Shown in pieces: positions 47,287-57,288 of a stretch of 64,000 nucleotides of DNA (positions are counted from its first letter, which is position 1; every line of letters starts with the position of its first letter). The position numbers and the translations under genes were made by a program. The notes under the pieces are model-generated. The model was given only the letters and a program-made list of their open reading frames with translations. It did not search any database and was not told the DNA's origin. Where the stretch lies: assembly GCA_902625725.1 (NCBI GenBank), contig CACOCY010000007.1, forward strand, positions 44,968 to 108,967, given 5' to 3'. This DNA is from an uncultured SAR116 cluster alpha proteobacterium. Lineage in GTDB: Bacteria; Pseudomonadota; Alphaproteobacteria; Puniceispirillales; Puniceispirillaceae.

Positions 47287-47362
47287 ATTTCTACACCAAA
47301 TTACGACTTTTCTCTATTTTATTTAGGAGAAGTCAAGTGAAATTTAAGAGGTCTCAAAATTA

Positions 47363-47749
47363 ATGAAAAGTATTAGCGAACATCTAAATTTTCATGCATC
47401 TGCTCTAAAAATACGTTCACGTAGAAACGATATTCTTGCATCAAATATAGCAAACGCAGCTACACCTAATTTTAAAGCTCGCGATTTAAATTTTGATCAC
47501 GAAATGCGAAAAGTTGATGGTTCGGGACCGCTAAAAACCACTGATGGTAAACATTTCAAAATTGCTGTGAAAAATCCACATCAAAGCATATTTTATCGTC
47601 AGCCAATAAATCCTTCAATGGATGGAAATACCGTAGAATTGAGTGTTGAACAACTAGAATTCTCAGAAAATTCTGTTCGATATCAAACCTCTCTTGAATT
47701 TTTAAATAAGAGAATTTCTGGGCTTTTGACAGCAATAAAGGGTGAATGA
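47363..47749 (+). CDS. flgB: Flagellar rod protein FlgB
   Basis: A 128-residue proximal rod protein. The N-terminal motif ALKIRSRRNDILASNIANAATPNFKARDLNF matches FlgB, and the C-terminal ends in SVRYQTSLEFLNKRISGLLTAIKGE. It is the first of flgBCDEFGHIJKL. The stop overlaps the flgC start region. Confidence 0.95.
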   Translation: MKSISEHLNFHASALKIRSRRNDILASNIANAATPNFKARDLNFDHEMRKVDGSGPLKTTDGKHFKIAVKNPHQSIFYRQPINPSMDGNTVELSVEQLEFSENSVRYQTSLEFLNKRISGLLTAIKGE

Positions 47750-48165
47750 TGGCTGAAATAAAAAATGTATTCGACATTTCTGGTAGGGCGATGGCCGCAC
47801 AGCTAGTGCGTCTAAATACGATAGCTAGTAACTTAGCGAATGCTGGAAATTTAGCTTCCTCTGAGGATGAAGCCTACCGTTCCTTAAAACCAGTTTTTGA
47901 GACGAAATATTCTGATGAAGTAAAGAAAAACGGAGTGGCAACAGCGCAAGCAGTTGATATTGTTGAATCTAATCGTCTACCAGAGAAGCTTTTTATGCCT
48001 GACCACCCGAGCGCTGACAAAGATGGCTTTGTATATAGTGCTGCCGTAAGTATCGAAGAAGAATATGTCGAGATGATGGAAGCAAGCCGCCAATATCAAA
48101 ATAACGTAGAGGTCATAACCACACTTAGAACGCTCATGATGCGTACTATATCAATGGGCAAATAA
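47746..48165 (+). CDS. flgC: Flagellar rod protein FlgC
   Basis: A 139-residue rod protein: FDISGRAMAAQLVRLNTIASNLANAG near the start, DHPSADKDGFVYS and the C-terminal MMEASRQYQNNVEVITTLRTLMMRTISMGK. Two adjacent ATGs (47746, 47749) overlap the flgB stop; either is possible. Confidence 0.95.
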   Translation: MMAEIKNVFDISGRAMAAQLVRLNTIASNLANAGNLASSEDEAYRSLKPVFETKYSDEVKKNGVATAQAVDIVESNRLPEKLFMPDHPSADKDGFVYSAAVSIEEEYVEMMEASRQYQNNVEVITTLRTLMMRTISMGK

Positions 48166-48182
48166 TTTTAACGGAGAAACTT

Positions 48183-48878
48183 ATGAGTAGCATCAACTCA
48201 AATAACCAGGCACAACTTAATATGATTCTAGATAAAATAGGAGTTAAAAATGCGGATAAGCAAAAACCCGCATCGAAAGATAATCTAGGACAAGAAGACT
48301 TTCTCAAATTAATGACGACTCAACTGCAAAATCAAGATCCATTTGCTCCAATGGAGAACGCCGAATTCATTGGACAAATGGCGCAATTTTCTACTGTTAC
48401 TGGTATTGCAGAGATGGGACAAGCTTTAAAATCTATCAGTTCGCAGCTCAAAGAATTTAGGATTGCAACAGCATCAAATATGCTTGGTAGCTCGGTAATG
48501 ATACCTGGGAATTATGCCCGAATTGACTCAGATAACGAAATTCACGGGATGGTTGATCTTCCAAAGGCTTCTGCACAAACGGAAATAAGATTTACCGATG
48601 CAACTGGTAATATTTTGCATACAAAACAACTAGGAGCCCAAGCATCTGGTCTCATGGGTTTTAGTTGGGAAGATATCCCAAGCGAAATTGCTAATAAGAA
48701 CGAACCACTTCGTATCGAGGCATTTGCTGATTTTGGTTCCGGGATGGAAAGCCTTACTCCTTCAATATTTGCGGAGGTTTTAGCCGCCTCTACTGGGGAC
48801 GAAACACAAGGCGTTGTTTTAGATGTTCGTGATTATGGCGAGATTCTTGCATCTGATGTTCAGAAATTTAGACGATAA
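48183..48878 (+). CDS. flgD: Flagellar hook capping protein FlgD
   Basis: A 231-residue hook assembly scaffold. The N-terminal region has LGQEDFLKLMTTQLQNQDPFAPMENAEFIGQMAQFSTVTGI, the FlgD signature. The C-terminal portion has an Ig-like/tudor fold with a GMVDLPKASAQTEIRFTDATG pattern. It is not retained in the mature hook. Confidence 0.95.
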   Translation: MSSINSNNQAQLNMILDKIGVKNADKQKPASKDNLGQEDFLKLMTTQLQNQDPFAPMENAEFIGQMAQFSTVTGIAEMGQALKSISSQLKEFRIATASNMLGSSVMIPGNYARIDSDNEIHGMVDLPKASAQTEIRFTDATGNILHTKQLGAQASGLMGFSWEDIPSEIANKNEPLRIEAFADFGSGMESLTPSIFAEVLAASTGDETQGVVLDVRDYGEILASDVQKFRR

Positions 48879-48922
48879 TAAAATTAATTAATAATAATCA
48901 AGTAATTTAGGAGAAAGATGAA

Positions 48923-51900
48923 ATGTCATTCTATACCGCTCTAACAGGATTGAACGGCTCACAGGCAGATATATCTGCCTCATCAAACAACATAGCTAAC
49001 GTTGGTACGACTGGTTTTAAGAGAAGTCGCGCCGAATTTGGTGACATTTTTGCAACGTCGCCGTTACAGAACGCTTCATCTTCAATTGGTTCGGGTACAA
49101 TCCTTAAAGGTATTAAACAGCAGTTTACACAAGGTAATATTGCAGCATCTTTGAACGCACTTGACCTTGCAATATCAGGACAGGGATTTTTTGCTTTGAA
49201 GCCATCTCTAACATCAACCCAAACAGTTTACACAAGGAATGGTTCTCTTAATGTGAATAACGACCGCTATGTGGTTGATTCTGCGGGTCAGTACTTGCTT
49301 GTTTATCCCGTAAACGAAGACGGTTCTGTTACCGCAAAAGATTTAGATAGTGCACTCCCTATGCAATTACCTGTAACTTCTGGTGACCCAAAGGCAACAG
49401 GAAATATCCAATTAGGAGTAAACGTGCCTGCTGCTGCTGAAGTGGTACCTGATAAGGCTCAATTCGCTGACGGCTACTCTTTCAACCCAACTAACCCGGA
49501 AACATACACAAATTCGACTTCGATAACAATATTCGACGATTTAGGCAACCCAACCATTGCAACTATTTATTTTATTAAAACGCAAAACGCTTCTGCAGAA
49601 GATCCAACAAACAAATACGACACACGCTTGGTGATAAATGATACGGTAATTGACCCAGACCTTGTTAGCTCCGTAGATGATGCTGGTAATCAAATTTTTA
49701 TTGATAGGTTTGGAGCGCAAACAACGCAAGTTCCAGATGATAACTACTTCCTTGAAGGGAAAGGATCTCCACTTTATAAATTAGATGATTTACAATCTTT
49801 AGTGGACTCTGAACCAACAAAGGTTCGTGGCCAAATATCTGCATTCGATTTTGGCGATGAAGGAGACAAATTAGTTGAAATTGTAACAGATCCCGTTCTT
49901 TTCAATGCGACACGTGAGTCTGGTGTTGCAGATAGTCAGGTATTTTGGGGTAAAAACTTTATGAGCATTAAAGTTGATGACATCGATACACCTGTAAATA
50001 TTGATATACGTCCTGGTAAATATAATGCAGAGCAACTCGCTACTGAGGTTACGCGCGCAATAAATCATAAATTTGGAGACGACAGAAAATTTCAAATTGT
50101 ACAAAATGTTGATGACACGCTCAACTTCAATTTTTTTAAACTTCTTCCAGATGGTACTTCGTCAGGCTTGTCAAATGGAGAAATAGAAGTTGACCTTCTT
50201 AACAGTTCATTCGTGACTGATGTGAACAATATAGATTTAGATGGTGCCTCTCCAGACTTCACAAAAGAACAATTTCTAGCTCATGCACAAGCAAGAATTA
50301 ACGATGCGTTAAATGAATATGCTGTGTCATCCACAGATGATACTGTTCAATATGCCACTGCTCTTGGAGTGAATGATAAGTTATTTGCCCGAACTGTTGG
50401 AACACAAATGTCAGATGTTTTAGAGGCAACTGAAGTAGTAAAATTCAAACATTACTCATCATCAATGGATAATCCAACTAAATTTGTAATTACAGATAAT
50501 ACGGATATTTCAGCTGCTGATGATATTGTAGCTACTTCAGCCAATGCATCTACGGCTGCCAGTTACAACTGGACAGTTTCTAATGAAATTTTTGATGAAG
50601 GTGATGCATTTACTATTAACATTGATTCAGAACACTCTTACACCTATACAGCAAATTCTGGCGATGGACGAAATGAAGTTATATCTGGATTAATAGGTCT
50701 AATTGGTACCGAACTGGATGGCAACTTCACAATCACAACAACTGAAGATGCCTCAGGCTTATCTAATTTCATAGTCACCTCTGATGCGGTGAATACATCT
50801 TTTAATTTCTCTGCTAGTTTCTCAGATTATTTACAGGGAACATCATCAGATACCTACTTTACTGCAACTTCTTCTACTGCAACGCAGTCCGTTTTTAATT
50901 TGGAAACAGATACAGTTGCTAATTACGATATAGGGGACCAGGTTACCTTTTCAGCTATGATAAATAACGCTCAAGAAGTTCTATCATATACTGTAACTGC
51001 AGACGATATTGGAGCTACCAGCGGTGCAACTGCTGTGAATGTGGCTACTGCAATTGCGACAGAACTCAGCCCATCAAGTTTTACTATTTCAAGGACAGCA
51101 GACTCTGCAGAATTGACAATTACAAGCTCTGATGGCGTGAGTACAATGGAAGCTGGAGCTACAATAACCAAATCTTCAAATTCTTCAAACGATATCAATG
51201 TATCAGATAAGTTTTTAGTTCATTCTTATTATGGCTCACGCCCACAATTAAGTGTGTACGATAAAATGACTGCTGTAACAGCTGCTGATGATGGGCAAAC
51301 AATTGAGTATGACGGAACGGATACATTAAAAATTTATGTTGATGATGCCTCAGGTTTTACACAATTGGAAAACATAAGAATTGCAGGTAATTTTAGTGAT
51401 GATGATATAGATAGTGGAGCTAACAATCTTATAAATGGACGCGAATTTACCATCGCAAGCATTGATACAACAAATAATTTCATAACAATATCAACACAAG
51501 GCCTTGGTTTTGAGACTAATGCACAAACACTCATGTTCAGTTCAACTGATGTGCATGTTTTAAGTGACGAATCCACTAGTGTAGAGGCCTATTTTGAAGG
51601 TGCTGAAAATGTATATGAGGACGCACCTATTTCCTTTAACAGCCAGAAGATAGTTTTAAGAGAGACTGGAAATTCAAATAAACATGCATATACCAATGAT
51701 GATATTGCAAATATTACTGGTGGTAATGGTATTTTTGAGGTAACAGAGACAGTTTTTGATTTGAGTCAGGATGTTGACGGTTCCACTAAAACTTCTTTGA
51801 ATATTCTTGGGCTGAATAATTTAGCACAAAGTGATACCAAAACAGTTTGGGTTGATGAGAAAAACCCTCCTTTGAGAGTTAATTACGACGCACTTTCGCA

Positions 51901-53398
51901 AAAACTTGAATTTTCGGTTGACCGAACTGTCCTAGGTACTGGTACTGACAGTAATTTTAATTCGTTTACAGTATTTGGAAGTGATGAAGCTCAAGAAACA
52001 AATAATCTTGGTGTGCCCGCCCGTGACGATGCCACAGATGGTCTTATACGAGGTGGTGAGAGATTGCTCACTGGTACTTTTGTTGCTTCTGGAGCAGAAC
52101 TGGCAGCAGATAAAAGTTTTGGCCTTTCAGTAAAATATAATTCAGATACTAAATCTTTTACTTTTGCTAGTGGAACCACTGGGGAAGAGATAGCCGCCAA
52201 CGGAGCATTAGGAGTTACTGCTGACCAAAAAGCTTCATTTATACAGGTTGGTAGGACATCACTCACAAACGAGGAGATACTGACTTCACAGAGCAATGCT
52301 GACTTCCTAGGTGATAATCTCTTGATGGGGATTGGCGAAACTGCTGATACAGTATTTACAAATGGAACTGGCCTTCGTTCACAACCAGCAATCTCCGAGG
52401 GCGCGACTGCGCGAGAGGATTTAACAGAGGTATTTCGGCTTGGCACTGATAACAATGAAAATATCTTCAACGTCTCAGTAAACGGTATTAACGGGCTTAT
52501 AGAAATACCTTCGCAATTTTATGTAGGTTCTACTCTAGCTGAGGCTCTTGAAGAGAGAATTAACCAAATTGTTGATCCAGGAACCGGTGAAACTGTCGGT
52601 GGAGTTACAGTAAAGTATAATTCAAGTACAAATAATTTTACATTTACCACTGGAACTTCTGGCTCGGACTCAACAATCAAAGTAAAAGGAACTGCTCGTT
52701 TAGGACTTGACAATGTACCTCTTGGAGTTGGTTCGGTTCCACAAATTTATAATTTGGTTCAAGCAACAAATGCTCAAGGAGTTGCTTTGTTTGTTGATGC
52801 GTCAGGGAATGTTGTTGAAACACCCCCCGAGAACATGGTGGATGGTTATTTTCCTCTCTATATTGACGAGGGAGAGCTCACATTTGATAAGACAGGTAAA
52901 TTAATTTCTCCAAAAAATAATGTACATTATGAAAAGCAAGAGGAGGGATTCTCAATAGCACTGGATGTTGATTTTGGTTCGTCCACTCAATTATCACAGC
53001 CCTTTTCCGTTCTTTCGGTTGAACAAGACGGTTTTACATCAGGCCGATTAGATGGTTTAGAAATTGATGCCTCTGGAACAATCCGTGCGAATTATACCAA
53101 CGGTCAAAATAATCCTCTTGGAAAAATTGTGGTTGCTAACTTTAATAACCAAAATGGTTTAAAACAGATAGGAAACGCGACTTACGTAGAAACAGCCGTT
53201 TCTGGCACACCACAAGTTGGAGAGGCTGGTGCAGAAGGCTTCGGAAACATTCTTTCTGGTTCACTCGAGAGATCAAACGTCGATATTACAGAGGAACTTG
53301 TTAACCTAATTACCGCTCAAAGAAACTTCCAGGCATCAGCAAAAGCGATTGAAACTACAACCGGACTGACACAGACAATCATTAACATCAGAATGTAA
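48923..53398 (+). CDS. flgE: Giant flagellar hook protein FlgE (1491 aa)
   Basis: The ends are ordinary FlgE: the N-terminal MSFYTALTGLNGSQADISASS with NIANVGTTGFKR and the C-terminal SNVDITEELVNLITAQRNFQ. The usual size is about 400-700 residues. The extra sequence is central, about residues 350-1250. It has two approximately 100-residue modules (about 547-640 and 655-750) of the form 'G-D-x-[FV]-T/S ... Y-T-[YV]-T-A ... F-T-I-[ST]', and two copies of a KYNS-S/D-T-x-x-F-T-F-x-[ST]-G-T-[ST]-G unit (about 1068 and 1228). Most additions probably face outward from the hook surface. Confidence 0.95.
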   Translation: MSFYTALTGLNGSQADISASSNNIANVGTTGFKRSRAEFGDIFATSPLQNASSSIGSGTILKGIKQQFTQGNIAASLNALDLAISGQGFFALKPSLTSTQTVYTRNGSLNVNNDRYVVDSAGQYLLVYPVNEDGSVTAKDLDSALPMQLPVTSGDPKATGNIQLGVNVPAAAEVVPDKAQFADGYSFNPTNPETYTNSTSITIFDDLGNPTIATIYFIKTQNASAEDPTNKYDTRLVINDTVIDPDLVSSVDDAGNQIFIDRFGAQTTQVPDDNYFLEGKGSPLYKLDDLQSLVDSEPTKVRGQISAFDFGDEGDKLVEIVTDPVLFNATRESGVADSQVFWGKNFMSIKVDDIDTPVNIDIRPGKYNAEQLATEVTRAINHKFGDDRKFQIVQNVDDTLNFNFFKLLPDGTSSGLSNGEIEVDLLNSSFVTDVNNIDLDGASPDFTKEQFLAHAQARINDALNEYAVSSTDDTVQYATALGVNDKLFARTVGTQMSDVLEATEVVKFKHYSSSMDNPTKFVITDNTDISAADDIVATSANASTAASYNWTVSNEIFDEGDAFTINIDSEHSYTYTANSGDGRNEVISGLIGLIGTELDGNFTITTTEDASGLSNFIVTSDAVNTSFNFSASFSDYLQGTSSDTYFTATSSTATQSVFNLETDTVANYDIGDQVTFSAMINNAQEVLSYTVTADDIGATSGATAVNVATAIATELSPSSFTISRTADSAELTITSSDGVSTMEAGATITKSSNSSNDINVSDKFLVHSYYGSRPQLSVYDKMTAVTAADDGQTIEYDGTDTLKIYVDDASGFTQLENIRIAGNFSDDDIDSGANNLINGREFTIASIDTTNNFITISTQGLGFETNAQTLMFSSTDVHVLSDESTSVEAYFEGAENVYEDAPISFNSQKIVLRETGNSNKHAYTNDDIANITGGNGIFEVTETVFDLSQDVDGSTKTSLNILGLNNLAQSDTKTVWVDEKNPPLRVNYDALSQKLEFSVDRTVLGTGTDSNFNSFTVFGSDEAQETNNLGVPARDDATDGLIRGGERLLTGTFVASGAELAADKSFGLSVKYNSDTKSFTFASGTTGEEIAANGALGVTADQKASFIQVGRTSLTNEEILTSQSNADFLGDNLLMGIGETADTVFTNGTGLRSQPAISEGATAREDLTEVFRLGTDNNENIFNVSVNGINGLIEIPSQFYVGSTLAEALEERINQIVDPGTGETVGGVTVKYNSSTNNFTFTTGTSGSDSTIKVKGTARLGLDNVPLGVGSVPQIYNLVQATNAQGVALFVDASGNVVETPPENMVDGYFPLYIDEGELTFDKTGKLISPKNNVHYEKQEEGFSIALDVDFGSSTQLSQPFSVLSVEQDGFTSGRLDGLEIDASGTIRANYTNGQNNPLGKIVVANFNNQNGLKQIGNATYVETAVSGTPQVGEAGAEGFGNILSGSLERSNVDITEELVNLITAQRNFQASAKAIETTTGLTQTIINIRM

Positions 53399-53435
53399 AC
53401 ACAATAGTATTTGGAAAGAAAATTGAGGCTAAAAT

Positions 53436-54194
53436 ATGGATAAATTAATTTATACAGCGTTCCAATCAATAAGTAACGCTTTAGATAATAAAGCAATTCG
53501 GTCTCAAAACCTCTCAAGTACAAATACTCCTGGTTTTAGAGCAGATATGGGGCTTGGTGGTTCTGGGTCTGGATATCTTGAACAATTCGATACTCTTTAC
53601 ACAAGAGCGTTTCCTGTGATTGAAGAAAGAAGTGGTTTTATCTCAGCACCAGGTCAAATTCGTCAGACTAGCCAATATCTTGATTTGGCTATCCGAGGCG
53701 ATGGATTTTTTCTCGCTCGAAAAGATGGTATGTCGCCATTTCTTACAAGGCGTGGTGATATGCAGATAAATGCTCAAAATATTCTTACCAACGCTGCAAA
53801 TGAGGTAATACTAAGTAATGATCTGAATCCGATTGTTATTCCTCCACATCGAGAAATGACAATCTCGGAGGAAGGTAATATAACCATCCAGCCAATGAAC
53901 AGCCCACCTGGCACAATTGTCGAAGTGGGAACTATTGGATTAACTCTTGGCGGAGACGAACCTTTAGCAAAATCCGATGATGGTAAAATTAGGACAAAAA
54001 ATGGTGGTATTCCAGCTGCTGATCAGCAGGCAAGAGTTGCTCAAGGTTATTTGGAAGAAAGTAACGTAAATATAATCGAACAGCTTGTGGGCTCAATCGA
54101 AGAACAAAGACGCTATGAGATTAATGTAAAAATGATTAAATCGGCCGAGGCGATAGACCAGGGCGGTAGTAGTCTTTTGAGAATGCCTTCCTAA
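53436..54194 (+). CDS. flgF: Flagellar proximal rod protein FlgF
   Basis: A 252-residue rod protein. Start MDKLIYTAFQSISNALDNKAIRSQNLSSTNTPGFR, then LDLAIRGDGFFLARKD and the C-terminal GYLEESNVNIIEQLVGSIEEQRRYEIN. This divergent rod pattern fits FlgF rather than FlgG. It has a ribosome site AATTGAGGC upstream. Confidence 0.92.
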   Translation: MDKLIYTAFQSISNALDNKAIRSQNLSSTNTPGFRADMGLGGSGSGYLEQFDTLYTRAFPVIEERSGFISAPGQIRQTSQYLDLAIRGDGFFLARKDGMSPFLTRRGDMQINAQNILTNAANEVILSNDLNPIVIPPHREMTISEEGNITIQPMNSPPGTIVEVGTIGLTLGGDEPLAKSDDGKIRTKNGGIPAADQQARVAQGYLEESNVNIIEQLVGSIEEQRRYEINVKMIKSAEAIDQGGSSLLRMPS

Positions 54195-54264
54195 AACATA
54201 CTCCTTTTCCTAAAACTCCATTTTTTAATAATAAATTTGAGTCTTGCATAAATTTAACATTCGT

Positions 54265-54280
54265 TGGCATGACAATTGCT
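54265..54280 (+). promoter_or_regulatory. Internal sigma-54 promoter before flgG
   Basis: TGGCATGACAATTGCT is a very good match to TGGCACG-N4-TTGCW. It lies 39 bp before the flgG ATG in a 124 bp gap after flgF, so flgGHIJKL has its own promoter. Confidence 0.75.
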
Positions 54281-54318
54281 TATTTTACTTAGTAATTTTT
54301 TTGTAGGAGAAGCACGAA

Positions 54319-55107
54319 ATGTCCACAAACTCTATGCATGTTGCAAAGACAGGTCTTAATGCCCAGCAAACAAGAATGCAAGTAATTGCTAATAATCTAG
54401 CTAACGTAAATACAACTGGATTCAAAAAAGATCGTGCCAATTTTGAGTCACTTTTATATCAAATCAGGCGAAACTCAGGTGAGCAAACCTCCGCAGAAAC
54501 CAATCTTACATCTGCCTTTGCTGTTGGCACTGGCACACGAGTTTTAAATACACAAAAATTGTTTACCCAAGGCAGCTTAATAACTACCGATAATGCTCTT
54601 GATGTAGCAATTGAAGGAAGTGGATTCTTTCAAGTTCTTCTTCCAGACGACCGAATTGGTTACACTAGAAACGGAACTTTTTCTCGCAATTCAGAGGGCA
54701 TTCTTACAACAGGCAGTGGTTACATAGTACAGCCTGAGATTCAGATACCAGAAGGAGCCTCTCAGATAAATGTTTCTGGCGATGGGGTCGTTTCTATAGT
54801 TGCCGATGGCGCTGTCGTTGCAGAGGAAGTTGGGGTATTAACTCTCGCGGATTTTGCAAATCCACGCGGTCTTCAACCTGTTGGAGAGAGTTTTGCGGTT
54901 GAAACCCAAGCAAGCGGTCCACCAATTATTGCAAATCCACAAGAGCAAGGATTTGGCAAATTAGTTCAGGGGTCCCTGGAATCTTCAAATGTGAATGTTG
55001 TTCAAGAACTCGTTGATATGATCGAAACACAGCGTGCTTATGAAGTAAGTTCTAAGTCAATCTCATCTGTAGATGAAATGCTGCGCTTTCTCTCTCAAAA
55101 TCTCTAA
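54319..55107 (+). CDS. flgG: Flagellar distal rod protein FlgG
   Basis: A 262-residue distal rod protein: GLNAQQTRMQVIANNLANVNTTGFKKDRANFESLLYQ, then LDVAIEGSGFFQV and the C-terminal SLESSNVNVVQELVDMIETQRAYEVSSKSI, nearly canonical. The length equals the family norm. It starts after an AGGAGAAG ribosome site. Confidence 0.97.
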   Translation: MSTNSMHVAKTGLNAQQTRMQVIANNLANVNTTGFKKDRANFESLLYQIRRNSGEQTSAETNLTSAFAVGTGTRVLNTQKLFTQGSLITTDNALDVAIEGSGFFQVLLPDDRIGYTRNGTFSRNSEGILTTGSGYIVQPEIQIPEGASQINVSGDGVVSIVADGAVVAEEVGVLTLADFANPRGLQPVGESFAVETQASGPPIIANPQEQGFGKLVQGSLESSNVNVVQELVDMIETQRAYEVSSKSISSVDEMLRFLSQNL

Positions 55108-55128
55108 TCACTACAAAAGGTAATTAAA

Positions 55129-55818
55129 ATGCATCTTCATCTTATTACAATACTTTTTGTAGGATTTGCAGTAATAATACTCTCTGGTTGCAGCACACAT
55201 ATTCAAGAAAAAGCTGCACTGGAATTTGAACCAATTTATCCAAGTGATCTTGAAATACCAGTTCAGTCTGAACCTACTGGCGGGATCTACTCAGAGGCAA
55301 AAGGTGGTCTTTTTGCAACAGATAAAAGAGCTACTGTGGTTGGAGATATTTTAACTGTAAATTTATCTGAGTCTTTCTCTGCTACAAAGGCACAAACGGC
55401 ATCTTCAAGTAAGTCTGACTCATTCGATGTTACTATGCCTGTTGGGCTACCAAATATGTTTACAGGTGGATTCAGCGAACCAAATGCACTCACAAGTGGA
55501 ACAGAACAATCTTTTTCTGGTTCTGGGGCTGCGGCACAATCCAATACTTTATCCGGATTTCTAGCTGTTACGGTGGTGCGGGTTTACAACAACGGTAATA
55601 TGGAGATTGCAGGTCAAAAAAAACTTAACCTCAATAATGGTGATGAATATGTGCGCCTCACCGGAATAATTCGCCCTAATGACATTTCTGCAGCTAACCT
55701 TGTTAATTCCAGCCGCATCGCAAATGCCGAAATTACCTATGTAGGCGCAGGTCAAGTTGCTGATACTGGGAAAAAAGGTTGGTTAAGCAACGCAATGAGA
55801 ACAATTTCTCCTTTTTAA
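55129..55818 (+). CDS. flgH: Flagellar L-ring lipoprotein FlgH
   Basis: A 229-residue outer membrane lipoprotein forming the L-ring. The lipobox LSGC gives lipidated Cys21. The middle has DKRATVVGDILTVNLSESFSATK and the C terminus RLTGIIRPNDISAANLVNSSRIANAEITYVGAGQVADTGKKGW, typical of FlgH. Confidence 0.95.
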   Translation: MHLHLITILFVGFAVIILSGCSTHIQEKAALEFEPIYPSDLEIPVQSEPTGGIYSEAKGGLFATDKRATVVGDILTVNLSESFSATKAQTASSSKSDSFDVTMPVGLPNMFTGGFSEPNALTSGTEQSFSGSGAAAQSNTLSGFLAVTVVRVYNNGNMEIAGQKKLNLNNGDEYVRLTGIIRPNDISAANLVNSSRIANAEITYVGAGQVADTGKKGWLSNAMRTISPF

Positions 55819-55829
55819 GGAAGGTTTAA

Positions 55830-56969
55830 ATGAAAAATTTTGGTCAAAAAGTAATATCAACTATTTTTTTATTTCTGACGACATTCGCGTTTTCATCAAA
55901 CGCCAATGCTGACCGACTAAAAGATTTAACTTCGATAAGTGGTGTCAGAGATAACCCACTCGTAGGGTACGGGATTGTAGTTGGTCTTGCAGGTTCGGGC
56001 GATGGAAATTCTGGCTTACTTTTACAATCGATGCAGGCGATGGTAAGTCAATTTGGTCTCGTAACAAATGCAGCGGGTTTATCTGGAAAAAATGCTGCTT
56101 CTGTTATGGTAACAGCTGAGCTCCCTGCTTTTACAAAACCTGGTCAGGCAATTGATATTACAGTCTCTACTCTAGGTACAGCTAAATCACTCCGAGGGGG
56201 CACACTTCTTATGACACCATTGAAAGGTGCTGATGGGGAAACTTATGCTATTGCACAGGGAAATCTTGTTGTGGGTGGGCTTGGCGTTGAAGGAGGAGAC
56301 GGTTCGTCAATAATAGTCAACATTCCAACTGTTGGGCGCATCCCTAAGGGAGCGACCGTTGAAAAAATGGTTCAGTCTCCATTTTTAAATAGTGATGTTC
56401 TTGTTTTAAATCTTAATCAGGCCGATTTTAGCACTGCTAGCCGCGTTTCAGAGGCGATAAACGATGTATTTGGACCAGAAGTGTCGGTGCCTTTAGACTC
56501 ATCTTCAATAAGAGTGCGTGCTCCAATTGATAAAGCTCAAAAGGTAACATTTATGAGTTTACTTGAAAATGTAGAGGTAGAGCCTGCTAGTCCGGCAGCT
56601 AAAGTAGTAGTTAATGCACGAACAGGAACCATTGTTATAGGTGGAGACGTTCGCGTAACCCCTGCTGTAGTTACCCATGGATCTCTGACTGTAAGAGTTA
56701 AGGAAGATATGGCAACAACGCAAGGACAAAATATCGTAACTAACGGTCAAAATGCCATTATTACTGGGGGTGATGTGGTTCAAACACCAGACTCAGAACT
56801 CGGTTTTAACGCAGAGACAGCTCGTGCCTTTGTATTTGATACAGGAGTAGAATTGTCTGACATCGTGGATGCTGTAAATAATGTTGGTGCATCTGCAGCC
56901 GACTTAGTCTCTATTCTTGATGCGCTCAGACAAGCCGGAGCACTTAGAGCCGAAATAGTGGTCATCTAA
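55830..56969 (+). CDS. flgI: Flagellar P-ring protein FlgI
   Basis: A 379-residue periplasmic P-ring protein with signal peptide (residues 1-26). Family blocks: [74 protein letters not shown] and the C-terminal [22 protein letters not shown]. FlgA encoded upstream assists its assembly. Confidence 0.97.
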   Translation: MKNFGQKVISTIFLFLTTFAFSSNANADRLKDLTSISGVRDNPLVGYGIVVGLAGSGDGNSGLLLQSMQAMVSQFGLVTNAAGLSGKNAASVMVTAELPAFTKPGQAIDITVSTLGTAKSLRGGTLLMTPLKGADGETYAIAQGNLVVGGLGVEGGDGSSIIVNIPTVGRIPKGATVEKMVQSPFLNSDVLVLNLNQADFSTASRVSEAINDVFGPEVSVPLDSSSIRVRAPIDKAQKVTFMSLLENVEVEPASPAAKVVVNARTGTIVIGGDVRVTPAVVTHGSLTVRVKEDMATTQGQNIVTNGQNAIITGGDVVQTPDSELGFNAETARAFVFDTGVELSDIVDAVNNVGASAADLVSILDALRQAGALRAEIVVI

Positions 56970-56991
56970 ATTTTAAATAAATGAGAAATTA

Positions 56992-57285
56992 ATGGAACTA
57001 CCCTCGTTATCAAAAGAACAGTTACTTAAGGATTATACTTTAAATAAAGTTCCTAACAAAGATTCTGAACTGCGTGAAGTTTCAGAACAGTTTGAAGCTA
57101 TATTTATCAATCAGATTCTTAAACAATCACGAGAAACCAAACTTGCAGAGGACTTACTTGGGAGCTCTGCCACAACTACCTATGAGCAACTTCTCGACAG
57201 AGAAACGTCAGAAAACTTAGCAAAACATGTAAATGTAGGTATTGCTGATGCCCTCGTTCGGCAATTCTCGCGCGATGGAGAGTAG
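56992..57285 (+). CDS. flgJ: Rod cap protein FlgJ (rod-binding domain only)
   Basis: A 97-residue protein with the FlgJ rod-binding region (REVSEQFEAIFINQILKQSRETKLAEDLLGSSATTTYEQLLDRETSENLAKH). The muramidase domain found in enterobacterial FlgJ is absent, as in Alphaproteobacteria, so a separate peptidoglycan hydrolase must work with it. It is separated from flgK by 3 bp. Confidence 0.9.
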   Translation: MELPSLSKEQLLKDYTLNKVPNKDSELREVSEQFEAIFINQILKQSRETKLAEDLLGSSATTTYEQLLDRETSENLAKHVNVGIADALVRQFSRDGE

Positions 57286-57288
57286 TGA

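Noticed and set aside
52707..52904. Frames inside flgE and flgK in other phases
   Set aside because: They are shadows of long real genes without ribosome sites or homology.
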